Of a stretch of DNA of 64,000 bases, positions 30,464 to 41,048 are shown piece by piece. A program made the translations under genes and the position numbers. Source of the stretch: Ensifer adhaerens (GTDB taxonomy: Bacteria > Pseudomonadota > Alphaproteobacteria > Rhizobiales > Rhizobiaceae); the NCBI RefSeq assembly GCF_001270265.1, contig NZ_LGAP01000013.1, forward strand, positions 62,001-126,000, given 5' to 3'. The notes below the pieces were generated by a model. It saw only the letters and a program-made list of their open reading frames with translations. It was not told the origin of the DNA and did no database searches. How positions within the stretch are numbered: the first letter of the stretch is position 1; each line of letters begins with the position of its first letter.

Positions 30464-31342
30464 TCAAGCCGCGAGCTCAACGACCGCCTTGCGGATATCG
30501 TCCAGATCATGGCCGACGAACGACTGCACGCCGATACCGATCTGGTGCGGCGCCATATCCCCAAGGAAGTCCCTGAGGCCGGCAATGCCCTGCCGATAGC
30601 TGTCGTCGAACCAGAGCACGTGGCAGAGGGCATCGGGTGACGGCTTGTGCCCCTGCCCGCCCAGCACCTCATCGACGAAGCGGCCATAGATCGTGCATTC
30701 GGAGAAGGCGCGGGTCTTGGTGATGGCACGCACCCAGTTGCGGCCGTGCAGCGCTTCGACATGGTCGACAAGCTTGCGGCATGTGTCACTGCGCCAGGCG
30801 ATCAAGGTATTGATGTAGTCGTTGGCGGGCAGCGTGTAGGGGCCGATGCCGAGAAGCCGATCGGAATGCGCAAGCCACGCGAGATGATTGGAACGCATAT
30901 TTGCGTCAATCGCCGCATCCTTGCGATAGAGCGTCAGCCGGTCGCCCTGCCAGAGCGTGGCGGGGTCGAAATCGCGGAGGAATACGACATCGGAATCGAC
31001 CGCGAACATCGCCGCCTCATCGATGTGGCGGGCAAGCGCCAGACGCCGAAGCTGCTGAACGTGCCAGCCGCGAAGCGGCAGGCCAAAGGGGCTGAGCCAG
31101 ACCTTGCGCCGCCCGCCCGACAAGGGGTCGGTGATGGGGCGCAACCACCAGGGCAAGAGATCGCGCTCGCTGATGGCCTGCCGCCGCGCGCCCTCGAGCT
31201 GCCGGAACAGCGCCACATCGAAATCGGCGACGAGCAGGTAATGCACCCAATCGCCCTGCAAGCGGCGGTCCATGCTTTCGCACATCAGCCGACAGCGCTC
31301 GAAATCATTGGCGTAGGATGCCGTTACAATTGCGGTTCGCAT
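30464..31342 (-). CDS. DUF6492-family protein, putative glycosyltransferase
   Basis: The 292-aa product starts MRTAIVTASYANDFERCRLM and contains a DxD-like element (FAVDSDVVFLRDFDP) typical of nucleotide-sugar-using transferases. The family is uncharacterised. The preferred start is 31342, 11 bases after the end of the WecG-type gene. The ATG at 31360 would overlap that gene by 7 bases and is also possible. It is the last gene of a three-gene minus-strand run with the GT4 and WecG-type genes. Confidence 0.75.
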   Translation of the reverse strand: MRTAIVTASYANDFERCRLMCESMDRRLQGDWVHYLLVADFDVALFRQLEGARRQAISERDLLPWWLRPITDPLSGGRRKVWLSPFGLPLRGWHVQQLRRLALARHIDEAAMFAVDSDVVFLRDFDPATLWQGDRLTLYRKDAAIDANMRSNHLAWLAHSDRLLGIGPYTLPANDYINTLIAWRSDTCRKLVDHVEALHGRNWVRAITKTRAFSECTIYGRFVDEVLGGQGHKPSPDALCHVLWFDDSYRQGIAGLRDFLGDMAPHQIGIGVQSFVGHDLDDIRKAVVELAA

Positions 31343-31353
31343 GGAAGGCCCGG

Positions 31354-32169
31354 TCAGCATTTCCGCGCTCCGAGGCTTGCACTGCCGACGCTTTTTCGAG
31401 CGCGGCCCGTCAGCTTGTGGAGAAAGACATGCAGCAGGAACAAGGGGTTGCCGAGGACATAGCGGCGCCACATGCGTTTCGGCTCCATTGCCAGCCGGTA
31501 GAACCATTCGAGCCTCAGCCTGCGCAGAAGCTTCGGCGCACGCGGGAATTCCTGGGCGACGAAATCGAACAGCGCGCCGACGGTAATCACCAGCCGTGCA
31601 TCCTGCGGGCCGACATAGGCATCGACCCATTTCTCCTGCATCGGGCTGCCCATTGCCACGAGGAGAATGTCAGCCTTCTGAGCCCGCACGTCGGCGAGAA
31701 CCTCGCGCGACCGGCGGCGATCGAAGAAGCCGTCCGAAACGGGCAGGAACTCATGCCAAGGCGCATGCTTGCGAAAGTTCTCGGCCGCCCGCGCCAACAC
31801 GTCTGGCCGCGCGCCGATCATCGCGACCCGCATCGGCCGCTCTATGTAGGTCAGCAAGGCCGGAACGAAATCGGTCCCGTTCAGGTTGGCTGGAAACATG
31901 CGCCCATGGAACAGGTAGGAGGCGATATCGACGCCGTGGCCATCGGGAAACACGACCTGGCGGTGCAGCACCTCCCGGTATTCGGCGTCCTTCATCATCA
32001 GGTTGGCGTTGTTCGCATTGAGGAAGGCGAGGCTCACCTGGCCGCTTGCGCGCGAAACGGCTTCGCTGGCAAAAGCAAAGGCATTCGCCCAGCCGAGATC
32101 GACGACCGGCATGCCCAAGATCATGCGCTGCGATACGGCGCTGTTCAAAGCGACGGCAGATCTGGTCAC
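31354..32169 (-). CDS. WecG/TagA/CpsF-family glycosyltransferase
   Basis: The 271-aa product has the family motifs LNANNANLMMKDAEY, VFPDGHGVDIASYL, LLVAMGSPMQEKWV and VGALFDFVAQEFPRAPK, and a C-terminal amphipathic region (LEWFYRLAMEPKRMWRRY) used for membrane association. WecG enzymes add N-acetylmannosaminuronic acid or related sugars to lipid-linked intermediates. The start overlaps the end of the GT4 gene by 4 bases, so both are in one operon. Confidence 0.9.
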   Translation of the reverse strand: MTRSAVALNSAVSQRMILGMPVVDLGWANAFAFASEAVSRASGQVSLAFLNANNANLMMKDAEYREVLHRQVVFPDGHGVDIASYLFHGRMFPANLNGTDFVPALLTYIERPMRVAMIGARPDVLARAAENFRKHAPWHEFLPVSDGFFDRRRSREVLADVRAQKADILLVAMGSPMQEKWVDAYVGPQDARLVITVGALFDFVAQEFPRAPKLLRRLRLEWFYRLAMEPKRMWRRYVLGNPLFLLHVFLHKLTGRARKSVGSASLGARKC

Positions 32170-33413
32170 GACCGCCCTCCGCCGTGGATCTTCAATCGTG
32201 GTCGCACCTGCAACCGTTCCTCAGCGCTTGCGCCATTTGCGGCAAGCGCGGGCAACACGTCGCGCATGACCTGCATCATCCTGGCCTTCTGAGCCTGGTG
32301 GAACACCGCTCCGTCCAGGCGCTGCGAAAGGCCGGCCCGCGCGCGGCCGACTTTCTCAACCAGCAGCCGGCCAAACTCCCGGGGATCATCGGTTGGCGCG
32401 CAATTTTCCGGGATCGTTTCGATGCCTCGCAGCGAAGCCTGTGTGGCAACCGACGGCATGCCGAGTTCGAATGTCTCGATGCTTTTCAGCTGCACGCCCG
32501 TCCCGCCGCGGCTGACGAGCGGCACGACGGCGCTGGCTGCAACGAACGCGCGGGCGTCCGGGACGCGACCGACGAAGCGAATCCCGGGATGTGAAACCAC
32601 CGGCGTTCCATCCAATTGTCCGGCGATCGAGATCGACATATCCTTGGGAAGATGGGGCACGACCTGATCCAGGAACCAGTCCAGCCCGAGCCGGTTCGGC
32701 CGCCAGCTCCAGGTGCCGATCAGGCCGAGGTCGTGCTGACGCTCCGTTTGCGGGAAAACCGGCGCGTCCCAACCGGTGACCAGCGGCAGAACGAATGCAC
32801 GATCGGAAACGGAACGTCCGAAACCGAGACGATCCGCCTCGGCGAAGGTCCACAGCGCGACGGCGTTTTGCGCCAGTTGCTGCTCGTAACGCTCGAGATA
32901 CGATGCCTCGCGCCGAAAGAGGAACCGTTCGATCGCGCCCTTGGCGCGCTCGGCATTCTCCAGAGCGGAATCGGCTTCGACGTTGTGGGCAACGTAGATC
33001 GAGGGATAGGGACGGAAGATCTGCGCGAAGGCCGCGGGCAGCTGCACGGAGTTGAGCACGACGCCGTCGAAAGGTGCGAGACCGTCGAGGATCAACTGGA
33101 CCCGACCTGCCGACACGCCGAGCATCTTGGCTGACGACACCGACGTGCGATTGAGAAAGGCGGCCGCGAGCCAGCTCAGCTTTTGCAGGCGACCGACTTT
33201 GGCATTGGTGACTTCCAGCTCGCCAAGCAGGTGCATCTCGCAGCCGGGTGCCGGCCTGTGTCGGGGCTGCAGAAAGCCGACGACACTGACCCGATGGCCA
33301 AGCGCGAGCAGACCGTCAAGCACTGCACGATTGGCGATATCGAAACCGGAGGCGGGATTGTCTACGGGTACGAGCGAGGAAACCAGGACCAGATGCATTT
33401 TGCCACACGTCAT
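32166..33413 (-). CDS. Family 4-type glycosyltransferase
   Basis: The 415-aa product has a GT-B layout: an N-terminal acceptor domain (LVLVSSLVPVDNPASGFDIA) and a C-terminal nucleotide-sugar domain with GTWSWRPNRLGLDWFLDQV, IRFVGRVPDARAF and GGTGVQLKSIETFELGMP, the last resembling the E-x7-E region. Starts at 33413 and 33398 (MHLVLVSS) are both possible, and neither has a strong ribosome-binding site. It is the first gene of the three-gene run, divergent from the GT2 gene. Confidence 0.82.
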   Translation of the reverse strand: MTCGKMHLVLVSSLVPVDNPASGFDIANRAVLDGLLALGHRVSVVGFLQPRHRPAPGCEMHLLGELEVTNAKVGRLQKLSWLAAAFLNRTSVSSAKMLGVSAGRVQLILDGLAPFDGVVLNSVQLPAAFAQIFRPYPSIYVAHNVEADSALENAERAKGAIERFLFRREASYLERYEQQLAQNAVALWTFAEADRLGFGRSVSDRAFVLPLVTGWDAPVFPQTERQHDLGLIGTWSWRPNRLGLDWFLDQVVPHLPKDMSISIAGQLDGTPVVSHPGIRFVGRVPDARAFVAASAVVPLVSRGGTGVQLKSIETFELGMPSVATQASLRGIETIPENCAPTDDPREFGRLLVEKVGRARAGLSQRLDGAVFHQAQKARMMQVMRDVLPALAANGASAEERLQVRPRLKIHGGGRS

Positions 33414-33557
33414 GGATGGAGCATTGCCCTTTTCTTTAGCAGCGTGGGGTGAAGGACCACTTAAAGCACTCTTTCAAAAGTCATTTTCACGGTTCAGTAT
33501 CTGTTTAGGAAGATTTGCTTTAGTGCTTGCCAGCAATCCGCTTGCACAGGTTTCACC

Positions 33558-34547
33558 ATGACGTCTATCGGCCAGGATATTTCCGTCTATTTCCGGACCG
33601 AGTTGGAAGATGCCGGTAACATCGAACTCGTCGTGGTGCTACCGACCTTTCGCCGGCCGGAACATGTCATCAAAACGCTGAAAACCATTGCTTCCCAACG
33701 GCCTGACGTTGCCTTTGCGACCATCGTCGTCGAGAACGACGATGAGGGTCTGGCAGGTGCCGCGGCCGCGAAGGATTTCTTTCTCGGACGCCCGTCCGAC
33801 TCCCTCGTCATCATCGCCCACCGGCGCGGAAACTGCTACGCCTACAATGCCGGCTGGGCGGCTGCCCTTGAAAACTATCCCAACCTGCGTGCCATTGCCA
33901 TCATTGACGACGACGAGATCGCCGCGCCCGAATGGCTCGATTGCCTCATTACCACACAGGAAGCAACCGAGGCAGACATGGTCGGCGGACCGCAGCTGCC
34001 GGTTTTCGAGGATATGACCGGGCAGAAGTGGAAGCGGCACCCGGTGTTTACGCCTCACTATGAGACGACCGGGCCGGTACCGATCCTCTATTCCTCGGGC
34101 AACGTGTTGGTGACGCGCCGGGTTCTCGACGCCATGCCGCGGCCGTTTCTGGACCCGGCCTTCAACTTCATCGGCGGCGGTGACGCCGACTTCTACAGCC
34201 GATGCAAGGAGAAGGGTTTCTCGTTCGCCTGGGCCAAGGAGGCGTGGGTGGCAGAAACTGTGCCGGCGCGGCGCACCAGTGCATCATGGATCCGCGCGCG
34301 CAGCCTCAGAAACGGGGCGATTTCGACGATGCTCGAGCACCGTCGGGATCCAAGCGCCGCTGGGCGGTTGAGAACCTTCTGCAAGTCGCTTGCGTTGCTT
34401 GGCACCGCCATCCCGCGCGGCGTCAAACTATGGAGAAGGACCGGTCTTGCAGCCGCGGGGCTCTACCATTTCTATGTAGCAGTGGGCCGGCTGATGGCGG
34501 AGTTCGGCTTCGTGAACGAACAATATCGCAACCCGGAAAAGAACTGA
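33558..34547 (+). CDS. Family 2 glycosyltransferase
   Basis: The 329-aa product shows a GT2/GT-A fold: ELVVVLPTFRRPEHVIKTL at the N-terminus, then AIAIIDDDEIAAPEWLDCL with the DxD-type metal site. GGGDADFYSRCKEKGFSFAW is in the C-terminal part. It faces the GT4 gene and converges with the FliL-like gene (16 bases between stops). Its substrate is unknown. Confidence 0.85.
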   Translation: MTSIGQDISVYFRTELEDAGNIELVVVLPTFRRPEHVIKTLKTIASQRPDVAFATIVVENDDEGLAGAAAAKDFFLGRPSDSLVIIAHRRGNCYAYNAGWAAALENYPNLRAIAIIDDDEIAAPEWLDCLITTQEATEADMVGGPQLPVFEDMTGQKWKRHPVFTPHYETTGPVPILYSSGNVLVTRRVLDAMPRPFLDPAFNFIGGGDADFYSRCKEKGFSFAWAKEAWVAETVPARRTSASWIRARSLRNGAISTMLEHRRDPSAAGRLRTFCKSLALLGTAIPRGVKLWRRTGLAAAGLYHFYVAVGRLMAEFGFVNEQYRNPEKN

Positions 34548-34563
34548 GACTACCGATCGGCGA

Positions 34564-35130
34564 TCAGTGGGCGCTGCTCGCGCTGACGCCGCCTTCCGGC
34601 AGCTTGTCGTTGGCGACGTTGCCGTTCTTGTCGACGATGGCGACCGGCTTCTGCCGCGGCACGTTCTGGCCATTGGCCACGCGCTTGACGTCGTCCTTGG
34701 TGAGATATTCGAGCTGTTCGACGAGGACTTCCGTGATCACTTCGCCGCCAAGTTTCTTGTTGAGCCCGTCCTTGACCGTGGACTTGAAGGTCGAAAGGTC
34801 GAACGTGCCGGTGTCGCTGACGTTGATGAACCGCGAGCCGACCAGCATGTCGTAAAGCTCGTCGGTGACCATCTGGCGAAGCGGCGCCCGCAGATTGTTG
34901 ATGCCTTCCTTCGTTGCGGAGAAGGAAAGCTTGGTCAGGAAATAGCCCTGTACGGCCCCGTCCTTGATGACGGGGACCGTGATCATTTCTCCCGGAACAT
35001 ATTGCTCCGATGCACGCCGCGTTGCTTCTGCATCCGAGACGACGGGCGCCGAGGCGCTCTGCATGGAATAATAGACGGATCCGAGCGTGACGGCGCAGAC
35101 CCAGACACCGGTGAGAATGAGCTTCAGCAT
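34564..35130 (-). CDS. FliL-like single-pass membrane protein at the end of the flagellar cluster
   Basis: The 188-aa product has one N-terminal helix (LILTGVWVCAVTLGSVYYSM), then a soluble periplasmic domain with strands and helices (VQGYFLTKLSF, FDLSTFKSTVKDGLNKKLGG, EVITEVLVEQLEY). The layout resembles FliL (short cytoplasmic tail, one helix, PHB-like domain), but sequence identity to FliL at 58156 is weak, so this is inference. It shares a TAATG stop-start overlap with the FlgN-like gene. That coupling ties it to flagellar assembly. Confidence 0.55.
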   Translation of the reverse strand: MLKLILTGVWVCAVTLGSVYYSMQSASAPVVSDAEATRRASEQYVPGEMITVPVIKDGAVQGYFLTKLSFSATKEGINNLRAPLRQMVTDELYDMLVGSRFINVSDTGTFDLSTFKSTVKDGLNKKLGGEVITEVLVEQLEYLTKDDVKRVANGQNVPRQKPVAIVDKNGNVANDKLPEGGVSASSAH

Positions 35131-35498
35131 TAGAAATCGCTATAGCGGAACTGCGCTTCGGAATAGATGCCATCGGCATCGGCGTCCTGGGCGGCGGCCT
35201 TCAGCAGATCGACGACGGATCGCACGGCGTCGAGATGGGCTTCGACCTTCTGCGAATTGACCTCGAGCTTGTCGCGCAGGTGACGGGTCTGCGACGCGAA
35301 GGCCGGCGAAAACTCGCCCGGCAGCGTATCGCGGTGCAGCATCGTCAGTTCGTAGAGGCAACGGCTCTTGTGCGCGTTCGACGTCTTGATATCGAACTCC
35401 GGATCGACACCAATGCGGCTGTTCTCATTGTCGATGATCATTTCCAGCCGGCCGAGCACGTTCTGGATCCGGACGTCGTTGGATGCCACAGCTTCCAT
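35130..35498 (-). CDS. Putative FlgN-like flagellar chaperone
   Basis: The 122-aa product is almost wholly helical and polar, with coiled-coil stretches (RLEMIIDNENSRIG, LRDKLEVNSQKVEAHL) and no membrane segment. Such small helical proteins in flagellar operons are usually export chaperones of the FlgN type. In this group it lies beside the rod-binding gene. Recognition is by size, composition and position only. It lies 14 bases downstream of the CheL/FlgJ-like gene. Confidence 0.5.
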   Translation of the reverse strand: MEAVASNDVRIQNVLGRLEMIIDNENSRIGVDPEFDIKTSNAHKSRCLYELTMLHRDTLPGEFSPAFASQTRHLRDKLEVNSQKVEAHLDAVRSVVDLLKAAAQDADADGIYSEAQFRYSDF

Positions 35499-35512
35499 AA
35501 ATGAACTCCCAA

Positions 35513-36064
35513 TTAAGCTTGTTTGTTTTTATCGTCGTCAGTCGTATAGCCGGTGAGCGTTTTGCGCTCGTATTCCTGCACGAGGCTTGCGGCCAGGTTT
35601 CGGCTGTTGCCATCGAGCGAGGCATTGACGCGCTCGCGCGCATCGCCCGCGGCCAGCTGGTCGGCGATGCCGATGCCGCCGCTCTTGGAAATGACATCGC
35701 CGATCTGCTCGGCCATCATGCTTTTCCAGATGTCGCCGGATGTGCCCTTGCCGAAAACGTTCTCGCTGTCGTTCGGCAGCATGGACTTCACGAAATTCTG
35801 CAAGATCATCGCTTCGAACTTGCGATAGGTCTCGGGGACCTTTTTCTGTTCGACCCGATTGTTGATGTCGCCGAGGCCGCTCGATCCCTCCGAAGAATTG
35901 AGAACGTTGACGGCGGCTGCGAAACCGTTGCCGTTTTCCGCAAGGCTCGTCGCCTGGAAGGCGGCCCGGTTGGCTTTCAGCCGGGCCTGCGCTTCCTGCA
36001 CCTCGGCCGGATCGGCCGCGCGAACGACGTCCATCACCAGATCGCTGGGCGGAGAGATAGCCAT
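35513..36064 (-). CDS. CheL/FlgJ-like rod-binding protein (no muramidase domain)
   Basis: The 183-aa product contains the rod-binding core: YRKFEAMILQNFVKSMLPND, then FGKGTSGDIWKSMMAEQIGD and GGIGIADQLA. This corresponds to the N-terminal domain of FlgJ. The peptidoglycan hydrolase domain of enterobacterial FlgJ is absent, as in other Rhizobiales where the protein is often called CheL. The start at 36064 (MAISPPSDL) follows GAGAGGA with good spacing. A separate lytic transglycosylase at 45807-46379 may supply the missing activity. Confidence 0.8.
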   Translation of the reverse strand: MAISPPSDLVMDVVRAADPAEVQEAQARLKANRAAFQATSLAENGNGFAAAVNVLNSSEGSSGLGDINNRVEQKKVPETYRKFEAMILQNFVKSMLPNDSENVFGKGTSGDIWKSMMAEQIGDVISKSGGIGIADQLAAGDARERVNASLDGNSRNLAASLVQEYERKTLTGYTTDDDKNKQA

Positions 36065-36177
36065 GACAAATCCTCTCGACAACGGCATTGCAGCGACCCC
36101 AATCGGGCCGGCGCAATGGCGCGTTCAACATCTCGACCGAACGTCCCACCCCATGGGGGAGCGTTCCGGATGCCGCA

Positions 36178-36591
36178 CTATCGCCCTTCAACCTTACCGG
36201 AAGCTGGCGCGTGGCCGGCAACGTGTTGATCGATCAGGTCATAGATGGAATTGTCGGCCTCTTCCCGGTCTTCCCATTGCCGGGCGTCCTTCATGTTTTC
36301 CTCGAGCCGGTCGGCCTTGGCCCGCTCCTTCAGCATGCGCGCTTCGTGCGTCTGCTGGATGCCGAACAGCATCTGGTCCTTCTGCACGAGGCGCCCGACC
36401 TGCGAGGAATAGTGGCCGGAAAACATGCGATGCATCGGATGCGCCGAGCCCATGGCGTCGACGACCACGTCGATCGTCTCGGCCAGCACCTCGCGCTGTC
36501 GCACCATCTCGACGAAGTCGGCCTCGGCCATCTGTTCGAGATGGCGCTGAACGGCGACCAGGCGCTTGAGTTTTTCCGACCGCGTCTTCAC
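36178..36591 (-). CDS. fliJ: FliJ-like flagellar export protein
   Basis: The 137-aa product is a long coiled coil of charged residues (KTRSEKLKRLVAVQRHLEQ, LKERAKADRLEENMKDA), the size and composition of FliJ, which works with the export ATPase FliI. The start is taken as GTG at 36591, 4 bases after the fliR stop, with AGGGGG inside the end of fliR as ribosome-binding site. The alternative ATG at 36621 overlaps fliR. The assignment rests on composition and operon position. Confidence 0.6.
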   Translation of the reverse strand: MKTRSEKLKRLVAVQRHLEQMAEADFVEMVRQREVLAETIDVVVDAMGSAHPMHRMFSGHYSSQVGRLVQKDQMLFGIQQTHEARMLKERAKADRLEENMKDARQWEDREEADNSIYDLIDQHVAGHAPASGKVEGR

Positions 36592-36595
36592 CTGG

Positions 36596-37348
36596 CTATC
36601 CCCCTTGCATGACCGGTGCAAAACCGTCGCCGAACAGGCGCAGCATCGCGGCGATACCGAGATAGAGCAAGAACATGCCGCCCATGATCAGATAGGGCTG
36701 CGAGATGAAGTAGATCGGGATCTGCGGCGCCAGCTTGTTGACCATGCCGATCGCGACGTTGAACAAAAGCCCGTAGATCAGGAAGGGGCTCGCAAGCCTG
36801 AGCATGATCATGAAGGTCTGCTCGAGCGAATCCGTCAGGGTGATGAGCACGCCCTGCGGATCGAAGGCGCTGCCGACCGGCATGACCCGATAGGACTGGA
36901 CGATCGCTTCGAACATCACGTGATGGAAGTCGAGCATGAACAGGATCATCAGCCCGGCAAAACTGATCATGCTGGTGAGCTGGTTCTCCGCCGTGTCTTC
37001 GAGCACATCAGACGACGGCGGCGGGCTGAAGCCCATCAGCATCGTTATCGTCGTGCCGGCGAATTGAAGGCCAAGCACGTAGTAGCGGGCAACCAGGCCG
37101 ATGACCGCGCCGACGGCGGTTTCGGCGGCGATCAGGTAGATATAGGTGTGCCCTTTGCCGGTCACCTCAGGATAGATATCGGTCCACATGACCGGCAGGA
37201 TCGCCATGGAGATGGCGACCGCGGTAAACAGCCGGATCTGCATGGGAATGCGTGCGGTCGAGAACCCCGGCATGATCATGATGCACGCCCCGATCCGGCA
37301 GAATGCCGCAAACAGCGCGAGCACCGTGCCCTCGGGGTCGGTTATCAT
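36596..37348 (-). CDS. fliR: Flagellar biosynthesis protein FliR
   Basis: The 250-aa product is a membrane protein with about six helices ([40 protein letters not shown]) and fits FliR of the type III export gate. Its start overlaps the end of flhA by 4 bases (ATGA), so the two are translationally coupled. It acts with FliP and FliQ in the export gate. Confidence 0.93.
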   Translation of the reverse strand: MITDPEGTVLALFAAFCRIGACIMIMPGFSTARIPMQIRLFTAVAISMAILPVMWTDIYPEVTGKGHTYIYLIAAETAVGAVIGLVARYYVLGLQFAGTTITMLMGFSPPPSSDVLEDTAENQLTSMISFAGLMILFMLDFHHVMFEAIVQSYRVMPVGSAFDPQGVLITLTDSLEQTFMIMLRLASPFLIYGLLFNVAIGMVNKLAPQIPIYFISQPYLIMGGMFLLYLGIAAMLRLFGDGFAPVMQGG

Positions 37349-39432
37349 GAAATCGAGCCGATGATCTTGATCTCGAGTCCCTTGGCAAGCTCGACATGCG
37401 AGAGCACGGGCAAAGTGGCAAAAAGACGCTCGATGATCATGCGGACATAAGAGCGGGATTCGGGCGAACTTACCAGTACGAAGGGCATGCCCCGATCGAG
37501 ATGTTCACGGATAACTTTGGTTGCCTGCTCGCTGAACTCTTCGAGATGCCGGGGATCGATGTCGAACTCGACGACCTCACCCTTGGCGTCGCGCTTCAGC
37601 GCCTGGTGGAACACCATGTCCCATTTGTTGCCGAGGCGCAGGACGCGCAGGATGCCGTTGTCGGCGAGGTCGCCGCACAGCTGCTGCGACATGCGCACGC
37701 GCACGTGCTCGACGATCTGCTCGGTCTTGCGGACATGCGGCGCCAGTTCGGCAACCGCTTCGAGGATCAGGTGCAGGTTGCGGATCGATACCCTCTCCGC
37801 CAGCAGCAGCTTCAAGACCGCCTGCAACCCGGAATAGGACATGTGCGACGTGCAGATTTCGTCGGCCAGCTTGCGGTATTCCGGATCCAGCCGATCGATC
37901 AGCACCTTCACGTCCTTGTAAGAGAGAAGATGCGGCAGGTTGTTGCGGATGACCTCGGAAAGATGCGTCAGCACGACGGAGACGTTGTCGATCGGGTGGA
38001 AGCCTTCGCGTTTCAGGTCTTCGGTGAATGTCTCGAGGATCGAAACCGCCGGCATGCCGAAGGCGGGTTCGCGGATCTCGTCTCCCGGCACGCTCGGACG
38101 ACGGCCGCCGCCGGTGACAACAAGAACTTCGCCGACGCGCACCGTGTTGGAGGCGATCGTCGTGCCGTGGATGCGCACGTGATAGGCCTTGTCCGGGATG
38201 CTGATATCGTCGGAAACCTTGATTTCCGGAATGACGAGGCCGTATTGGCCGGCGAACTTGCGGCGCATCTTGCCGACACGGAAGGCCAGTTCCTGGTGGG
38301 CGCCGAGCAGTCGGGTCGACACCTGCTTGCCCAGCAGCAATTCGATCTCCGCCGTCTTCAGCACCGACTTGACCGAATCCGCCTCGCCGTCCTTGGTCTG
38401 CTGCGCCGTGGCAGCCTCCTGCACCCGGCGCGCCGCATTCTCCGCTTCGATCTGCCGCGGAATGAGCCAGCTCAGGAATGCCATGCCGCCGCCGAGAACG
38501 GCAAACGGGAAAAACGGCAGGCCCGGAACCAGCGCAAGCAGGATAATCAGTCCAGAAGCAACCATCAAAGCGCGGGGATAGCCGCCGAGCTGCCCGACAA
38601 CGGCCTGGTCGGTAGAGCCGGCCGTTCCGCCACGCGACACGAGCAGGCCGGCAGCAAGCGAAACGATCAGCGCCGGGATCTGCGAGACGAGACCGTCGCC
38701 GACCGAAAGCTTCACGAAAACGTCGGCGGCTTCGCCGATCGGCATGTCGTGGCGCAGATAGCCGATGATAATGCCGCCGAAGATGTTGATCGCGGTGATG
38801 ATCAGGCCGGCGATCGCGTCGCCGCGCACGAATTTCGACGCACCGTCCATTGCGCCGAAGAACGAGCTTTCCTGCTCCAATTCGCGACGGCGATGCTGCG
38901 CTTCCTTCTCGTCGATCAGGCCGGCCGAAAGGTCGGCGTCGATCGCCATCTGCTTGCCGGGAATGGCATCGAGGGTGAAACGCGCACCGACTTCGGCGAT
39001 GCGCGTCGCGCCCTTGGTGATGACGATGAAGTTCACCGTGATCAGAATCAGGAAGACGATCAGACCGATGACGAAATCGCCGGACATGACGAGGCTGGCA
39101 AAGCCGGAGATGACGCCGCCGGCTGCACCGTGGCCTTCGTGACCGTGGGAGAGGATGACGCGCGTAGTTGCAATGTTCAACGCCAGGCGAACCATGGTCG
39201 AAATCAGCAGGATCGTCGGAAAGGACGAGAATTCGAGAGGCCGCTGGATCCACAGCGCCACCATCAGGATCAGAACCGAAAAGGCGATCGAGAAAGCCAG
39301 CCCCATATCGATCAGGAACGGCGGGATCGGCAGGAAGAGAATTGCCAGGATCATGACGATCCCGAGCGCAAAGCCGATATCCCGGCCCTTTGGTGCTACT
39401 TTCGGGATGATCAACGCTGCTTGCAGTGCCAT
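37345..39432 (-). CDS. flhA: Flagellar biosynthesis protein FlhA
   Basis: The 695-aa product has an N-terminal half with about eight membrane helices ([40 protein letters not shown]) and the FHIPEP-type loop [21 protein letters not shown] large cytoplasmic domain begins after about residue 330 and holds substrate- and chaperone-docking surfaces. It is the export-gate subunit of the flagellar type III system. fliQ lies 112 bases upstream. Confidence 0.96.
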   Translation of the reverse strand: MALQAALIIPKVAPKGRDIGFALGIVMILAILFLPIPPFLIDMGLAFSIAFSVLILMVALWIQRPLEFSSFPTILLISTMVRLALNIATTRVILSHGHEGHGAAGGVISGFASLVMSGDFVIGLIVFLILITVNFIVITKGATRIAEVGARFTLDAIPGKQMAIDADLSAGLIDEKEAQHRRRELEQESSFFGAMDGASKFVRGDAIAGLIITAINIFGGIIIGYLRHDMPIGEAADVFVKLSVGDGLVSQIPALIVSLAAGLLVSRGGTAGSTDQAVVGQLGGYPRALMVASGLIILLALVPGLPFFPFAVLGGGMAFLSWLIPRQIEAENAARRVQEAATAQQTKDGEADSVKSVLKTAEIELLLGKQVSTRLLGAHQELAFRVGKMRRKFAGQYGLVIPEIKVSDDISIPDKAYHVRIHGTTIASNTVRVGEVLVVTGGGRRPSVPGDEIREPAFGMPAVSILETFTEDLKREGFHPIDNVSVVLTHLSEVIRNNLPHLLSYKDVKVLIDRLDPEYRKLADEICTSHMSYSGLQAVLKLLLAERVSIRNLHLILEAVAELAPHVRKTEQIVEHVRVRMSQQLCGDLADNGILRVLRLGNKWDMVFHQALKRDAKGEVVEFDIDPRHLEEFSEQATKVIREHLDRGMPFVLVSSPESRSYVRMIIERLFATLPVLSHVELAKGLEIKIIGSIS

Positions 39433-39544
39433 GTCTCTTCCGTCTCTTCATGAGAGGTCGGGCAGCATTCACACGCGCTGCCCCAATCTTAAGACTGGAG
39501 ATAGAGGCCCAAGCTTGCGCGAAGGTGGTAGCGCGAAAGCGCGC

Positions 39545-39811
39545 TCAGAATCCGGACTGGATTCGAGAGAAAACGATGTCGGTGAAGATCGAGATCTGAG
39601 CGCCGATGAAGGGCGCGGAAACGGCGACCGTGATCATCACGGCAAGGATCTTCGGGACAAAGGTCAGGGTCATTTCCTGAACCTGGGTCAGCGCCTGAAT
39701 GAAGGCGATGACGACGCCGACGATCATCGCGGCAAGAACGGCAGGCCCCGAGGCCACGATCACGGTCCAGATCGCAGCCTGTACAATATCGAGGGCATCC
39801 GCCTCATTCAT
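39545..39811 (-). CDS. fliQ: Flagellar biosynthesis protein FliQ
   Basis: The 88-aa product has two membrane helices (VIVASGPAVLAAMIVGVVIA and LAVMITVAVSAPFIGAQI) separated by IQALTQVQEMTLTFVPK, the FliQ pattern. Length is normal. It starts 7 bases after the flgD stop. Confidence 0.93.
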   Translation of the reverse strand: MNEADALDIVQAAIWTVIVASGPAVLAAMIVGVVIAFIQALTQVQEMTLTFVPKILAVMITVAVSAPFIGAQISIFTDIVFSRIQSGF

Positions 39812-39818
39812 ACGGGTA

Positions 39819-41013
<1,195 letters not shown>

Positions 41014-41048
41014 TCAGACATCCTTCATGTTTGTCCGGTCGCCTCTTC

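Noticed and set aside
36139-36166. Inverted repeat GAACG...CGTTC around a CCCCATGGGG palindrome between the FliJ-like and FlgJ-like genes
   Set aside because: The outer stem is only 5 bp and there is no T-run. It may fold, but I would not call a terminator inside what looks like one operon.
37396-39453. A 685-codon plus-strand open frame opposite flhA
   Set aside because: flhA on the minus strand has full-length membrane and cytoplasmic domains in the right operon context. The antisense frame is rich in His/Arg/Asp/Gln, as shadows of hydrophobic genes are.
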